Shown piece by piece: positions 46,480 to 56,399 of a stretch of 64,000 bases of DNA (within the stretch, counting starts at the first letter, position 1; the number at the start of each line of letters is the position of its first letter). The translations under genes were made by a program, and so were the position numbers. Under the pieces are notes generated by a model. The model made no database searches. It saw only the letters and a program-made list of their open reading frames with translations, and had not been told where the DNA came from. The stretch spans positions 10,691,317 through 10,755,316 of the forward strand of contig JAJEKV010000006.1 in NCBI GenBank assembly GCA_021234155.1, given 5' to 3'. The DNA is from Isoetes taiwanensis. Lineage: Eukaryota; Streptophyta; Lycopodiopsida; Isoetales; Isoetaceae.

Positions 46480-46607
46480 TTTTGTAAATAATAAATTTTG
46501 TTAATACAAAGTGTCTTGACGTAAATTATGAGTGCATAGGTTGAATTAGCAATAATTGCCCTTTATTTTAGTCAAATTGGACATTCCTAGGCCAAGTAGT
46601 GAGGAAT
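46480..46607. other. Spacer between accessory ORFs
   Basis: AT-rich 3' flank of the H3-like ORF with AATAATAAATTTTG (46487-46500), a possible polyadenylation region. No frame. Confidence 0.35.
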
Positions 46608-46877
46608 GTCTCACGGTATGCGCCAGGACCCAAAACTAGACTTTGGTTTGGCCTCCCAGCGTACACCATGAGACCTTCATGCCCAAACTAGTCCTAAACC
46701 CCTCCAAATCGACCAAGTAAGGGGTCAATCTTGTATATCTCGGCGAGATTATCATGTTTTGATCCTTAGTTCATCTTGTTTGGATATGTTTTGACCAATT
46801 AGGGCCAAATGTCTCACGGTATGCGCCAGGACTCAAACCTAGACTTTAGGTTGGCCTTCCAGCGCACACCGTGAGAC
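46608..46877. promoter_or_regulatory. Palindrome pair upstream of ORF2
   Basis: Second pair of the GTCTCACGGTATGCGCCAG / CAGCGCACACCGTGAGAC palindromes (46608-46674 and 46811-46877). Better preserved than the first pair, the four copies define a consensus of about 67 bp. Confidence 0.6.
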
Positions 46878-47068
46878 CTTTCACCATTTCCTCTAGCATG
46901 CCACATCCGATTGACCCTAGTTTGTTGCAATAGGTTCATTAGATAGTCTCAGTCATGCTCAAACCCTCAAATTAACCTTCCAGCCCCCATTTTGACCTCA
47001 AAATAGGTGAGATTTGCCCAACCCCAAGATTTTTCCAAGTCATCCAAAAATTAGGGTTTTCCCCTTGT

Positions 47069-47078
47069 CTATAAATAG
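47069..47078 (+). promoter_or_regulatory. Internal TATA box before ORF2
   Basis: CTATAAATAG, the same ten bases as at 45181-45190, located 121 bp before the ATG at 47190 and about 190 bp after the last palindrome. Confidence 0.55.
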
Positions 47079-47189
47079 GTCCCCATTTCTCCTTTAGCAT
47101 CCTACAAGTTTGCTCCCGACCTTTTAGGCGACCTTTTAGCTTCCTTAGGCGCTTCAGCAACTGTTTGTTAGTCCAATCCCCTCTAGATC

Positions 47190-48703
47190 CATGGCAACTT
47201 CAGACTTTAGCCCATGCAGCTGAGGCTGATGTCAATGCCATCTTCCAAGTTTTCCAGAAGGAGATAGATGTCCAAGCCACTCTGCAGGCAACCCCAGCCA
47301 TATGCAAGTCATGACAGAGTTCCAAGCTAGGGTAGGACTGTCCTTAGTACAGCTCCCCCCTTGTACAGGATATTTTGTTCCCAGGCCATCCCTCCAAGCA
47401 GCCTTAGGTGATGTCCCCAACATTGCCAAATATCTGACCAACAAAGCTTTTAGGTTGCCAGATTACATGGTCTTGACCGCTAATAGGACCAAGTATTTCT
47501 CCTATACCGCTTCCCTAGCCATCTTTCTTTCCCACCGTGCCCAGAACCCCATCGGGGAAACCTCTATCCCTCCCATGGACGTTGACCCCCTAGCCTCCTC
47601 AGCAGAAGGTCAGCTCCTATTGCAGTATCAAGCGGAGCAAGAAGGAAGAGCCGAAGAGGAAGCGATCGACTCGGATGACGAAGAGTACGTCGAGCTCGAC
47701 CCCGAAGAAGAGCGGCAACTAGCAGAGCAGGAGATACCGATCTTGGCGGGATCGACAGACCCTGGGGGGATCGCTCCCCGCCGGGCTAGGTATCACAAGC
47801 CTGACCCCCATCATCATCAACGGCCAGGAGTACCTGCTCCTCAACGACATCCAGAACCTCCCCGAATGCAGAGACATGGAGTATCGACTTGACGAGTTGC
47901 TGTACCTTCTGCGGCAACAACCAGATCTGGATGACTTCATCGACCGGGAAGCTTCCGACTTCCCAATCCAGGTAAGAGAAGTCGATATCTACACCGGGGA
48001 GTCGACTTCAGATATTCAGGCGTACAGCAGCATCCGGCAAATAATGGAAGCTCGGGATCTGCCGTCTGAAGAAGAGTTCTACGCCATCCAAGAATGGATG
48101 GGGATCCGTGGCAAGACCACAAACATTTTAATGCCGAGTTCTTCGACACCAGCTCCCCCAGAGAGAAGAGGCGAAATCAATCTGAGGCGAATCACATCGA
48201 CAGTCAGGGACTACGGAGACCTCACAGAGATTGACGTCGACGAATATGCGGTGAGACATAGAGCCGGCGCCTGACCTGACGACGAATCAACATCAGCAGG
48301 CAGGGACAGGTCACTGAGGTATTATCTTCCTCTGTTGCTGGACGGGAGGATAACGGTCATACACCGCAAGTTCAGCCCAAGGGGCGAAGAAGGAGTGTTT
48401 ATGCTCATCGCACTCTCCGGGTTTGGCAGGCATGCTCGGCTGCTCCCAACAGTTGACCATGTCATCCTAGTCAAGAGAACGATGGCACTTGACCTCTTCG
48501 ACTTTGTCGTACCCTACCGACGGCAGGGAAGACTAGTAGTGACCGCGGCCCACACTTCCGACCGCAGGGTAGAAGACTTGGTGCAAGCCTTGCAGGGCGG
48601 GTCATCAACGAACATCCTCAGGAACTTGGGACGCTCGGTAGGAACGGCCCAAGTTAAGAAGTTTCTTCAGGATAACCCATCCTACCGGCGATTTCAAGAA
48701 TAG
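47190..48703 (+). pseudogene. Accessory ORF2 of the Gypsy element, unknown function (frame-disrupted)
   Basis: Three blocks in two main frames. 47302-47760 contains TEFQARVGLSLVQLPPCTGY and an acidic SDDEEYVELDPEEERQL. From about 47785, after a shift, comes LTPIIINGQEYLLLNDIQNL, then LDELLYLLRQQPDLDDFID to a TGA at 48272. The same frame resumes to the TAG at 48701-48703 with FMLIALSGFGRHARLLPTVD and LVVTAAHTSDRRVEDLVQAL. An N-terminal part starting at ATG 47190 (MATSDFSPC) is connected by further shifts. Joined, it would be about 500 residues. I recognise no domain. Its TATA and palindrome context matches the H3-like ORF, so the two may work together. It could be a second captured host gene or a lineage-specific retroelement ORF. 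Confidence 0.6.
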
Positions 48704-48861
48704 TTAGACTCTTGATCCCGGAGGCATTGTAATCAAGTTAATATATATATATAAATACATTTTCTTTTGCACTCTAAATGTTTTGTTGATGTATTTTGTT
48801 CCACAACTATATCAGCAAACACATATAATGCAATAGAACAAATAAAGCTAACCGTAAGGCC

Positions 48862-49835
48862 ATGATCTACTTGTGTATGCAGCTAGAGGTTCAGGAACAG
48901 CTGAGCAAGAACGGCGAGTCCATAGAGATGAACAGACTCCGGCAAGACAGCATCCAGCAAGGAACCTGTATGAAGAATTCGGCCCCATGACCCCCGAAGA
49001 GGAGATATCGCAAATGATGTCGGACCTTCAGGAGATAAAGGCCTTCTTAGCAGCACAAACAGGAGTTGGTCCAGACCACAACGTCCAGTTGCCGGAAGCA
49101 CCACCTCAGAAGACGGGAAAGGATAAGAAGAAGAGCAAGAGAAGGAGGTCCCCCAGCACGGAATCCTCCGACACAAGCTCGGATTTGGACTCCGATTCCG
49201 AGGAAGAGATAGAAGAGGTGCGAGACCGTAAGGATGGCAGACCCAGGGACACAAAGACCTCGGACTATCAGAAGAAGGTAGATTCCGCATTGGGTAATGT
49301 ATGGAAGGCCAGAAAGCTCGAGCAATTCTCAGGTGATAGTAGGTCAGGCATGGAGGCAGAGGCTTGGCTAGATGAGATGAGCGAGTATGGAAATGCATAT
49401 GGAATGAAGGACAAGGACAAAGGCAGGGTGGCAACAGCAAACCTTAAGGGAGTAGCTCGCATTTGGTGGAAGGGCTATGCCAAGGCCCATGGGTTGAGCA
49501 GAGATAGCTGCAGGTTCAAAAAGTTTGCCAAGGCTTTCAAGCGCCACTACGTGCCAAGAGAGCACAAATGTCACATGATGCAGCAGTTCTATCGACTCCA
49601 GCAGGGCAACAAGACAGTGCAGAAATACACAGAAGAGTTCATGAAACTTAGATTGTATGTGCCGAAGCTGAGTGAATGCCACGCAGTGGAAGGATACATA
49701 GAAGGGTTGAACGAAGAGATCCGAAAGCTAGTAAGAGCAATAAACCCTAAGACGGTGTCAGAAGCGGAATCCAAGGTAGTAAGCTTGCAAGGAACGGGAC
49801 CTCAGAACAGCGGACAGAAACAGCAGTACTATTAG
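48862..49835 (+). CDS. gag: Gag of the Gypsy element
   Basis: Forms the virus-like particle. The ATG at 48862 opens a helix-like start (MQLEVQEQLSKNGESIEMNR, from the second Met) that runs out after about 45 codons; the main frame (from 48858) has no early ATG, so a one-base shift near 48960 probably separates them. The main frame contains an acidic/basic linker (KKKSKRRRSPS, then SDSEEEIEEV) and the retrotransposon gag domain: LEQFSGDSRSGMEAEAWLDE, GVARIWWKGYAKAHG, FKRHYVPREHKCHMMQQFYR, YTEEFMKLRLYVP. A TAG at 49833-49835 ends it before the nucleocapsid knuckle, which continues in the same frame at 49986. That stop is probably a mutation in this copy, although readthrough cannot be excluded. 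Confidence 0.9.
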
Positions 49836-50600
49836 GATAAGGGCAAAGCAACAGGAAGTTATAGCCCCAGAACAGCTAGCCCAGGTCCAGCAAAGGCTCC
49901 ATATAGTGGCAACTATGGGAAGCAGCAGGAGAAGAAACAGGTATCCTTCAAGGATAAACAAGAGGGGTCAAACTATTCCAAAGCGGTGCGATCCTTTTTG
50001 CAAGCAATGCCCAAGGAGAAGAGGCAGGAGTGCATTGAGAAACAGCTCTGCTTCAGGTGCTTCCAACCAGGCCACAGAACAGCAAACTGCCCCTTCATCA
50101 TGAGTGCGGCATTAGCAAAGTTGGGTGGATGGGACACTCCCTCTGACGACGACGGCGGAGAAGCACGCGACTTCACTCAGGATGAGTGTCACATTTTTGC
50201 TGCCATAGATACAGAACAAGCAAAAAATCAGTATCAGGTAATCTCCACAGTAGGGAAGGCCAAGGCCAAGTCTTTCATAGTCCTGATAGACTCGGGGAGC
50301 ACCCACAACTTTGCGCCTCCAAGAATGGTTGAAATGTTGAAGCTCAAGCCTTTGAAGTCAAAGCCGAGACCCGTGGTGTTAGCAAGTGGAGCAGTAAGTC
50401 ACACGGCAGGCAAGAGGATAAACTTCGACATCGACTTGCCAGGAATCAACATCCAGATGGGGGCAGAAGTGATGAGCATCGGGAAGTATGATTTGATCAT
50501 AGGAATGGAGTATCTTGGACCAGCAGGAGCCATCATTGATTATGGGGCGGAAAGTGACCCTCACGGCGCCCAACGGCAAAATCATAGAGATCACAGGTAA
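49836..50600 (+). CDS. Nucleocapsid zinc knuckle and aspartic protease of the Gypsy element
   Basis: Same frame as gag after the [17 protein letters not shown] (about 50049-50090) is a CX2CX4HX4C zinc knuckle for RNA binding. [12 protein letters not shown] (about 50277-50312) is the protease active site (Asp-Ser-Gly), followed by the flap region and [19 protein letters not shown]. The frame ends at 50600, while the next block ([10 protein letters not shown]) continues in the pol frame. The shift falls in the G-run near 50544 and may be a mutation or a frameshift site. Confidence 0.9.
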   Translation, partial: DKGKATGSYSPRTASPGPAKAPYSGNYGKQQEKKQVSFKDKQEGSNYSKAVRSFLQAMPKEKRQECIEKQLCFRCFQPGHRTANCPFIMSAALAKLGGWDTPSDDDGGEARDFTQDECHIFAAIDTEQAKNQYQVISTVGKAKAKSFIVLIDSGSTHNFAPPRMVEMLKLKPLKSKPRPVVLASGAVSHTAGKRINFDIDLPGINIQMGAEVMSIGKYDLIIGMEYLGPAGAIIDYGAESDPHGAQRQNHRDHR

Positions 50601-53528
50601 AGAAGTCATTCCCATCATGCAGTGTATGTCTAGTAAGCAACTGCTCAAGTGCATAAAGAACGAGCGGGTAGCATACATCTTCAAGCTTCAGCTCGAAGAG
50701 CCTGAGTTAGAGGAAAGCAAGGAAGATAAGGTGCTCAGCAAGTTGCCAAAGCAGATAGCTAAGTTGATCAAGGAGTTTCATGATCTCTTTCCAGACGAGA
50801 TCAAGCAGCTTCCTCCTTACAGGGGAGTTGAGTGCGAGATAGCACTCGAACCAGGTACGAAGCCGACGAGCAAAGCTCCGTATAGGATGACGTCGCAAGA
50901 GCTGACCGAGTTGAAGAAGCAATTGCAGGAGTTGCTTGACCTAGGGTTCATTAGACCTAGCGTCTCACCATTTGGGGCACCCATTCTTTTTGTGAAGAAG
51001 AAGGATGGCAGCTTGAGGATGTGCATAGATTATAGGCAGTTGAACAAGCACACCATCAAGAATAAGTATGCACTCTCCAGATCGGACGACCTGATGGATC
51101 AGCTCCAAGGGGCGAGGGTTTTCTCCAAGATAGACCTGAGGTCGGGGTATCATCAGATCAGGATTAAGGAAGAAAACGTCCACAAAATAACATTCAGGAC
51201 CAGGTATGGGCATTATGAGTTCACCGTAATGCCGTTTGGCTTGTCAAACGCCCCAGCAACGTTCATGAGGCTTATGAACGACATCTTCAGGGAGTTCTTG
51301 GATACTTTTGTAATAGTATTCTTTGATGATATTCTGGTGTATAGAAGATCCCTGGAAGAACATGTACAACACCTAAGGAGAGTGCTCGAAAAGCTAAGGA
51401 GGCACCAGTTGTACGCTAAGTTGTCGAAGTGCCACTTCGCAATGGAGAGGGTGGAATACTTGGGTCATGTGATCTCATCGGAGGGGATTTCGACGGATCC
51501 TGCCAAGATTGAAGCAGTAGTACAGTGGCCAGCGCCGAAGAACATCCATGAGGTCAGAAGCTTTCTTGGCCTAGCAGGGTACTACAAGAAGTTCGTGAAG
51601 AACTTTGCGAAGATAGCGGCCCCGCTAACGGATTTGATGAGGGCGGAAAAAGTGAAGGATTGGGCAGACCATTGGCAGAAGAAAGCCCAAGCAGGATTTG
51701 AGATGTTGAAGGAAGCTTTGACAACCGCCCCCGTCTTGACCCTGCCAGACCCAGAGAAGGACAAGCTTGTGGCGACAGATGCAAGTAAGATTGCCACAGG
51801 TGCAGTGCTGATGCAGGAAGAGCAAGTAGTAGCTTATGATTCTCGGAAGATGAACGATGCCGAAACGCGCTACCCGACTCATGATCAAGAGTTGCTTGCA
51901 GTTGTCAGAGCACTAAGAATTTGGAGGCACTACCTGTTGGGGAGGAAGTTCCAGTTGGACACGGATCATCAGAGTCTCCAATATGTGTTCACCCAACCAC
52001 ATCTCAACCTAAGGCAGCGAAGGTGGATGGAGTTCCTCGAAGTATATGACTTTGATATAGTGTATAAGCTGGGGAAGCTTAATGTGGTAGCAGATGCGCT
52101 TTCAAGGCATCCTCTGACAACAAGAGTGCACTGCAATGCAATTTCGACGCTCACCAGTGACTTCGGAAAGAAGATCGAAGAAACCTTGCCGACAGATGTA
52201 GACTTCAAGGAAGTGTGGGCGAGCGTGTTCAAGGAGGAAAGAACAGATAAGGAGAGGGAAACCTTCAAAAATTTTAAGAAGGAAGGTAACCTTTTGTACC
52301 ATAAGAACAAGTTGTGTGTGCCTGAATCATCAGGGGTGAGGAAGTTGATTCTCCACGACACCCACAACAGTCCAATAGCTGGCCACGCAGGTTTTATGAA
52401 GACACATTTCAAAGTGCGCAACAGCTATTATTGGCCAGGGATGAAGAAGCAGATAGCTCGCTACATCAAAGAGTGCCAGCTGTGTCAGCAGACGAAGGCA
52501 GAGCAGCTTCAAACTCCAGGGGCATTGGAACCATTGGCGGTGCCAAACGCTAAGTGGGAAGTCATCAGTATGGACTTCATAACAGGGCTCCCGAGGACAG
52601 TGAGAGGGAAAGATGCCTTGATGGTTGTGGTCGACAAGTTGTCGAAGATGGCACACTTTGTGCCTTGCAGGACCACCGACACAGGCATGGATACGACGGC
52701 CTATCATCCTCAGACGGATGGGCAAACAGAACGGACCAACAGAATTTTGGAAGATATGCTACGAAACTATGTCTGGAACAAACAGAGTATGTGGAAAGAG
52801 TATATTCACTTGGTGGAGTTCGCTTATAATAGCACCAAGCAGGAATCATCCCAGATGTTGCCGTTCATGATCAACTACGTCTACCAATGTCTAACTCCAG
52901 ACACTTGGCACAATCCTGTGTCAAAAGTAGAGGTTTCGCAGCAAATGTTGGCCGACATGCAGCAGCTAGTAGAAGAGGTCCGAGGATATCTTCTTGCAGC
53001 AAGGAGTCGACAAAAGAGCATCGCCGACAAGCATCGGACGGTAAGAGAGTTCCAGGTTGGCGACAATGTTTGGCTCAAGATCAAAGTGAAGCAAGCGAAA
53101 CTCCGCATCAGAAATTGTAAGAAGCTTGCTCCAAGGTGGGCTGGGCCTTTCAGAATAGCCAAGAGAGTGGGTAACCAATCCTACAAGTTAGAGCTGCCAG
53201 CACACCTGAAAATCCATAAAGTCTTCCACGTGAGTTTGTTGAAAAAGCATACTCCAAATCCAGATGAAGTCTTGGACACTCCAACGTTGTTGGAAATGAC
53301 AGAAGAGCAGCTGGAGATAGTTCCGGAATTGATTCTTGATAAAGCCTTCAAGAAAACAAGGAGATCAGAGTTTCTCCAATATTTGGTCAAGTGGAAAGAC
53401 TTGCCGGTGGAAGACGCGAATGGGTACTTAAGAAGGACCTAATAAAGCAGTACCCACAGTTCATGGAGCAATGGGACGGCAAAGTCATCTCCGAAGAAAT
53501 TGGCTCAGGCATGTCGATTTGTGCTTAG
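50515..53528 (+). CDS. pol: Pol of the Gypsy element: RT, RNase H, integrase, chromodomain
   Basis: The main frame is 975 codons (to 53442). RT (about 115-310) has [42 protein letters not shown] and the catalytic FFDDILVY (about 267). RNase H (about 415-530) has [19 protein letters not shown] and DTDHQSLQY. Integrase begins with the HHCC zinc finger ([11 protein letters not shown]...CQLCQQ, about 614-665) and has the first catalytic Asp in SMDFITGLP (about 685) and the Glu in [14 protein letters not shown]. About 50 residues between them, including the SDRD second Asp, are missing, so it is inactive. WAGPFRI is the GPY/F module. A chromodomain follows ([23 protein letters not shown]); a one-base deletion near 53417 shifts its end ([14 protein letters not shown]) into the next frame, to TAG 53526-53528. 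Chromodomains bind modified histone H3 and guide integration. Confidence 0.95.
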
Positions 53529-54379
53529 ATTAATTTCATGTGTAGTTAAGATTAATCTACGTATGCAGCCTATGCTAGGTATGGGTTGCATGCGTTGTTA
53601 CCGATGATGGGACCACTACGGTGATCTCTAGGACATGGTGTAATGTCATTGTAGGCATGACTGCGGTTTTGCTTGTGGGCGAGGATGAGATCATCAGGGA
53701 TGTTCTCTAGCTTAAACCCTTTGGGCCATGATGCACTGGGATATGCATGATCAGGGAGGTCATGCATAAGGTAGCACCCAATCATGGGCTATGATAGGAC
53801 CGTCTTAAATGATCCTTACGCTTAAACCCTCATGGGCCATGATCGAGTGCGTGGTATAGGCATTATAGGGCGTTGTCTCCACGGCCACGATGGAAGAAGC
53901 ATCCTCTTCCTACGCCGGGAGATTAGTCATGCATTCATTTAGTTAGATGGGTGGTTCCCTTATAACCATAATTTTATTAATAATTAAAATGGTACTAACG
54001 TAGTGTCGACCTGCAGGCCAATAGAGCGCTCCGGAGGGCAAGGAGGTCGAGCTACGAAGACTTGCAACACAAATTTTGTTGGAATGTGTTGCAAGGAATG
54101 AAGAGTACCTCGAAGGATAATTGTATATGAAATTATTAAATTTTGATAAACATAAATGTTGTGTTAAGTAAGGCTAATAAGTACCTTCTTTTAATGAAGT
54201 TACGAATTGATAAGTTATTGAACAAAATAATGTCGTAATAATGTTTTAAAAGTATTACCTTGAAATAATTCTAATAATTGTATAAGTATAATAGTAATAA
54301 ATTGTATGCATCAAGTTGATTGCAGGATAAGAGGATCCCAAGGTGGGGAGACCCACGATGCTGCGGACAACATCATTTC
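53529..54379 (+). other. 3' non-coding region of the Gypsy element
   Basis: About 850 bp between pol and the 3' LTR. It contains a partly repeated block (GGGCCATGAT with AAACCCT, at about 53700-53730 and 53820-53845) and an AT-rich stretch. No frame is supported. Confidence 0.6.
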
Positions 54380-54392
54380 AAGGTGGGGAGAA
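54380..54392 (+). other. Polypurine tract
   Basis: AAGGTGGGGAGAA immediately precedes the 3' LTR and would prime plus-strand DNA synthesis. A second AAGGTGGGGAGA lies 40 bp upstream (54341-54352). Confidence 0.85.
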
Positions 54393-55970
54393 TGTGACGT
54401 TCCAAAACAGTATACGGTCCCAAAACATATACTGTACTACCTCGTCACGCGTACACGCCACCCCGATTGACGTGTACGCCGATGTGTAGCCAAGCAAGCA
54501 GCACCCTAGGGGGCAACTTGCAAGGTGTGTACATTTATTCATGTGCACATTTATCCATGTACACATTTAATTATGTGCACATTTACCCATGTGTACACAT
54601 TTATCCATGTGGACACTTTATGCCAACTAGTTAATAAAGGCAAGTGGGCCACACCATTTATCCCACATGCTCAAAGGGATAATGGGAAACCCTAGCCCTA
54701 AACCTTAGTCTATATAAGTATAGGAAACCCTAACTTTCCATTTTTGTCCACAGCCTTCTAGAGCTCTGTTTTGCTTGCTCCAAGAGCCAATCTCGCCTCC
54801 CAAGATTTGTCTGAGCAGCCTAGCTCATCAGTTTTCCTTTCTAGCTTCATCTTCAAGCAGTTCTGCAGCATGGATGCGTTCAGAGCAGGAGGAGCAAGCC
54901 AGGGATCAGGTATTTTGTCAATCAATAGTCTAAATCGCCTTCTAGAATAGAGTAAGTAGGTTTAGCCTATTGACTTGCCCATAGCAGCCGTCTAGATCTC
55001 TAGATACCCAGCCTTAACTAAAGAACCTAACTCTATGATTTAGATTAAATCTTGTTCTTTAGTTCTTCTGTGATATGTATGTGGTGATGATCTATGTGGA
55101 CTCATTGTATTGGGAAGGGGGATAGAGACCTTAAAGCTTAGTACTATGATGCTCCTAGCTAGCCCTCTTTAATGCACTATTAAATTCGGCCTGTGTACAA
55201 GAACCACACCTGGTTGTGGGTGAAGGGGCCAGATGATCATGTCCCTCTGGTAGTAAAGCCTATCGGGGACTATTGTGCACTAGACCTAATGCTCAGCCAC
55301 TGCGTGAGGGCTTTGCATGGGTTCGACACTCTTGGGGTGGTGGACACCTTCCATGGAGTTCAAGTCGAGTACGGGCAGTGGCCCTCTAGTCACCTTGAGT
55401 CAGCATGCCAATCTCTGGAGGGAGTGATCCCTACCTGCCCCATCGGGACTGAAGAGATGCAACCCAGGAATAGCCCCTTTGGCTATGCACCCGGAGGGCT
55501 ACAGTCAGGTCCCAACACTTTTCAACCTACTCTGCAAAGTATGCACAGGAGGGGCGGATGGAGTGGACTACCCTAAGCCATGTTCTTATGCCAGCCAAAT
55601 CCATTGCCATGAATTCTGTCTGCAATGACCTCTGGAGACCCAAGCCGTCAGTCATCCCCTTTGAGTCTGAGCCTTGGGTAGGATCTCCATATGTGATGTG
55701 CTGATCTTTGTCTATGCAGATATGTGGTGAGCCATCCTTCGTGATGGTCATGTGATGTTGTTGTTGTATACTGACATGTATGTTTACGCTTCCGCAGCTA
55801 GGTAGGCCCTGAAGAGAGACAGGGTAAAATGACCCCTCCATTCTTCCCACTGGAACTCATCAAGGTTGCAGTGACACGTGGAGGGCCTTGTATCAGCATG
55901 GAGCTGGTATGGGGGATGAACTCCTGTTTGTATACGGTGAGTGCACCGTATATGAGTAGGGGACGTCACA
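54393..55970 (+). repeat. 3' LTR of the Gypsy element (1578 bp)
   Basis: Collinear with the 5' LTR, with scattered substitutions and two main length differences. TATA box TATATAAG at 54711-54718. Ends GACGTCACA, followed by the target duplication ATCAT. Confidence 0.95.
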
Positions 55971-56240
55971 ATCATCATCGACTATGATTATATCATCCTT
56001 ATTCTTGATACCAAGTTCGTCCATCATGTTTCTTAACTGTTCTCTGCACATATTTGCTCTAGTCCCAAAAGGTTAATCACTGTCGACCCATTTTCCCTAA
56101 GGCCTTTGTAGTATTTTTAATGTTCCAGAGTTCCATGGATAACCAAATACCCACTCGAAATAACCTAATTGTCTCCAATGTCTTAGAGCCCTCGAAGTAA
56201 AGAGTTCGTTCTCGTCCATGCATATTCTACTTTTGCCATT
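55971..56240 (-). pseudogene. Kinase-like pseudogene, part 5' of the Gypsy insertion
   Basis: The minus-strand frame begins near 56240 (CMDENELFTSRALRHWRQLG, then YFEWVFGYPWNSGTLKIL), shifts, and later reads LRNMMDELGIKNKDDIIIVD up to the insertion point. Removing the Gypsy element and one ATCAT continues in frame into DALKCFYNETETLNPP at 42968. The KNKDDIIIV segment could correspond to the end of a PP2C domain, as in plant PP2C-kinase fusions, but that is weak. Upstream exons are not visible. Confidence 0.4.
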
Positions 56241-56399
56241 TCTGATATTAGCAGATGAAGTTGTCTCGTGAGATGGCGTTCATCGTCTTTTCATGCACAA
56301 TACATTTACCCAGATCTTCATCAACAGTTGCAATTGTCTCGCCACTTACGATTGTGAGTAGAGAGAGCCCTCTTCTCTTTGGCCAATATGTGGTGTGCG

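Larger units (their letters stand above)
42969..55970 (+). mobile_element. Complete 13-kb Ty3/Gypsy chromovirus-like element with two accessory ORFs
   Basis: LTRs at 42969-44595 and 54393-55970 begin TGTGACGT and end ACGTCACA. ATCAT flanks both sides (42964-42968 and 55971-55975). The primer-binding site is complementary to initiator-Met tRNA, and a polypurine tract precedes the 3' LTR. Order: LTR, H3-like ORF, ORF2, gag, protease, RT-RNase H-integrase-chromodomain, LTR. The pol order and terminal chromodomain place it in the chromovirus branch. It inserted into an exon of a kinase-like pseudogene. This copy is defective: frameshifts in both accessory ORFs, a stop in gag, an integrase deletion and a chromodomain frameshift. 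Confidence 0.95.

Noticed and set aside
51554-52849. Antisense and shifted frames over the Gypsy pol
   Set aside because: Shadows of the pol frame.
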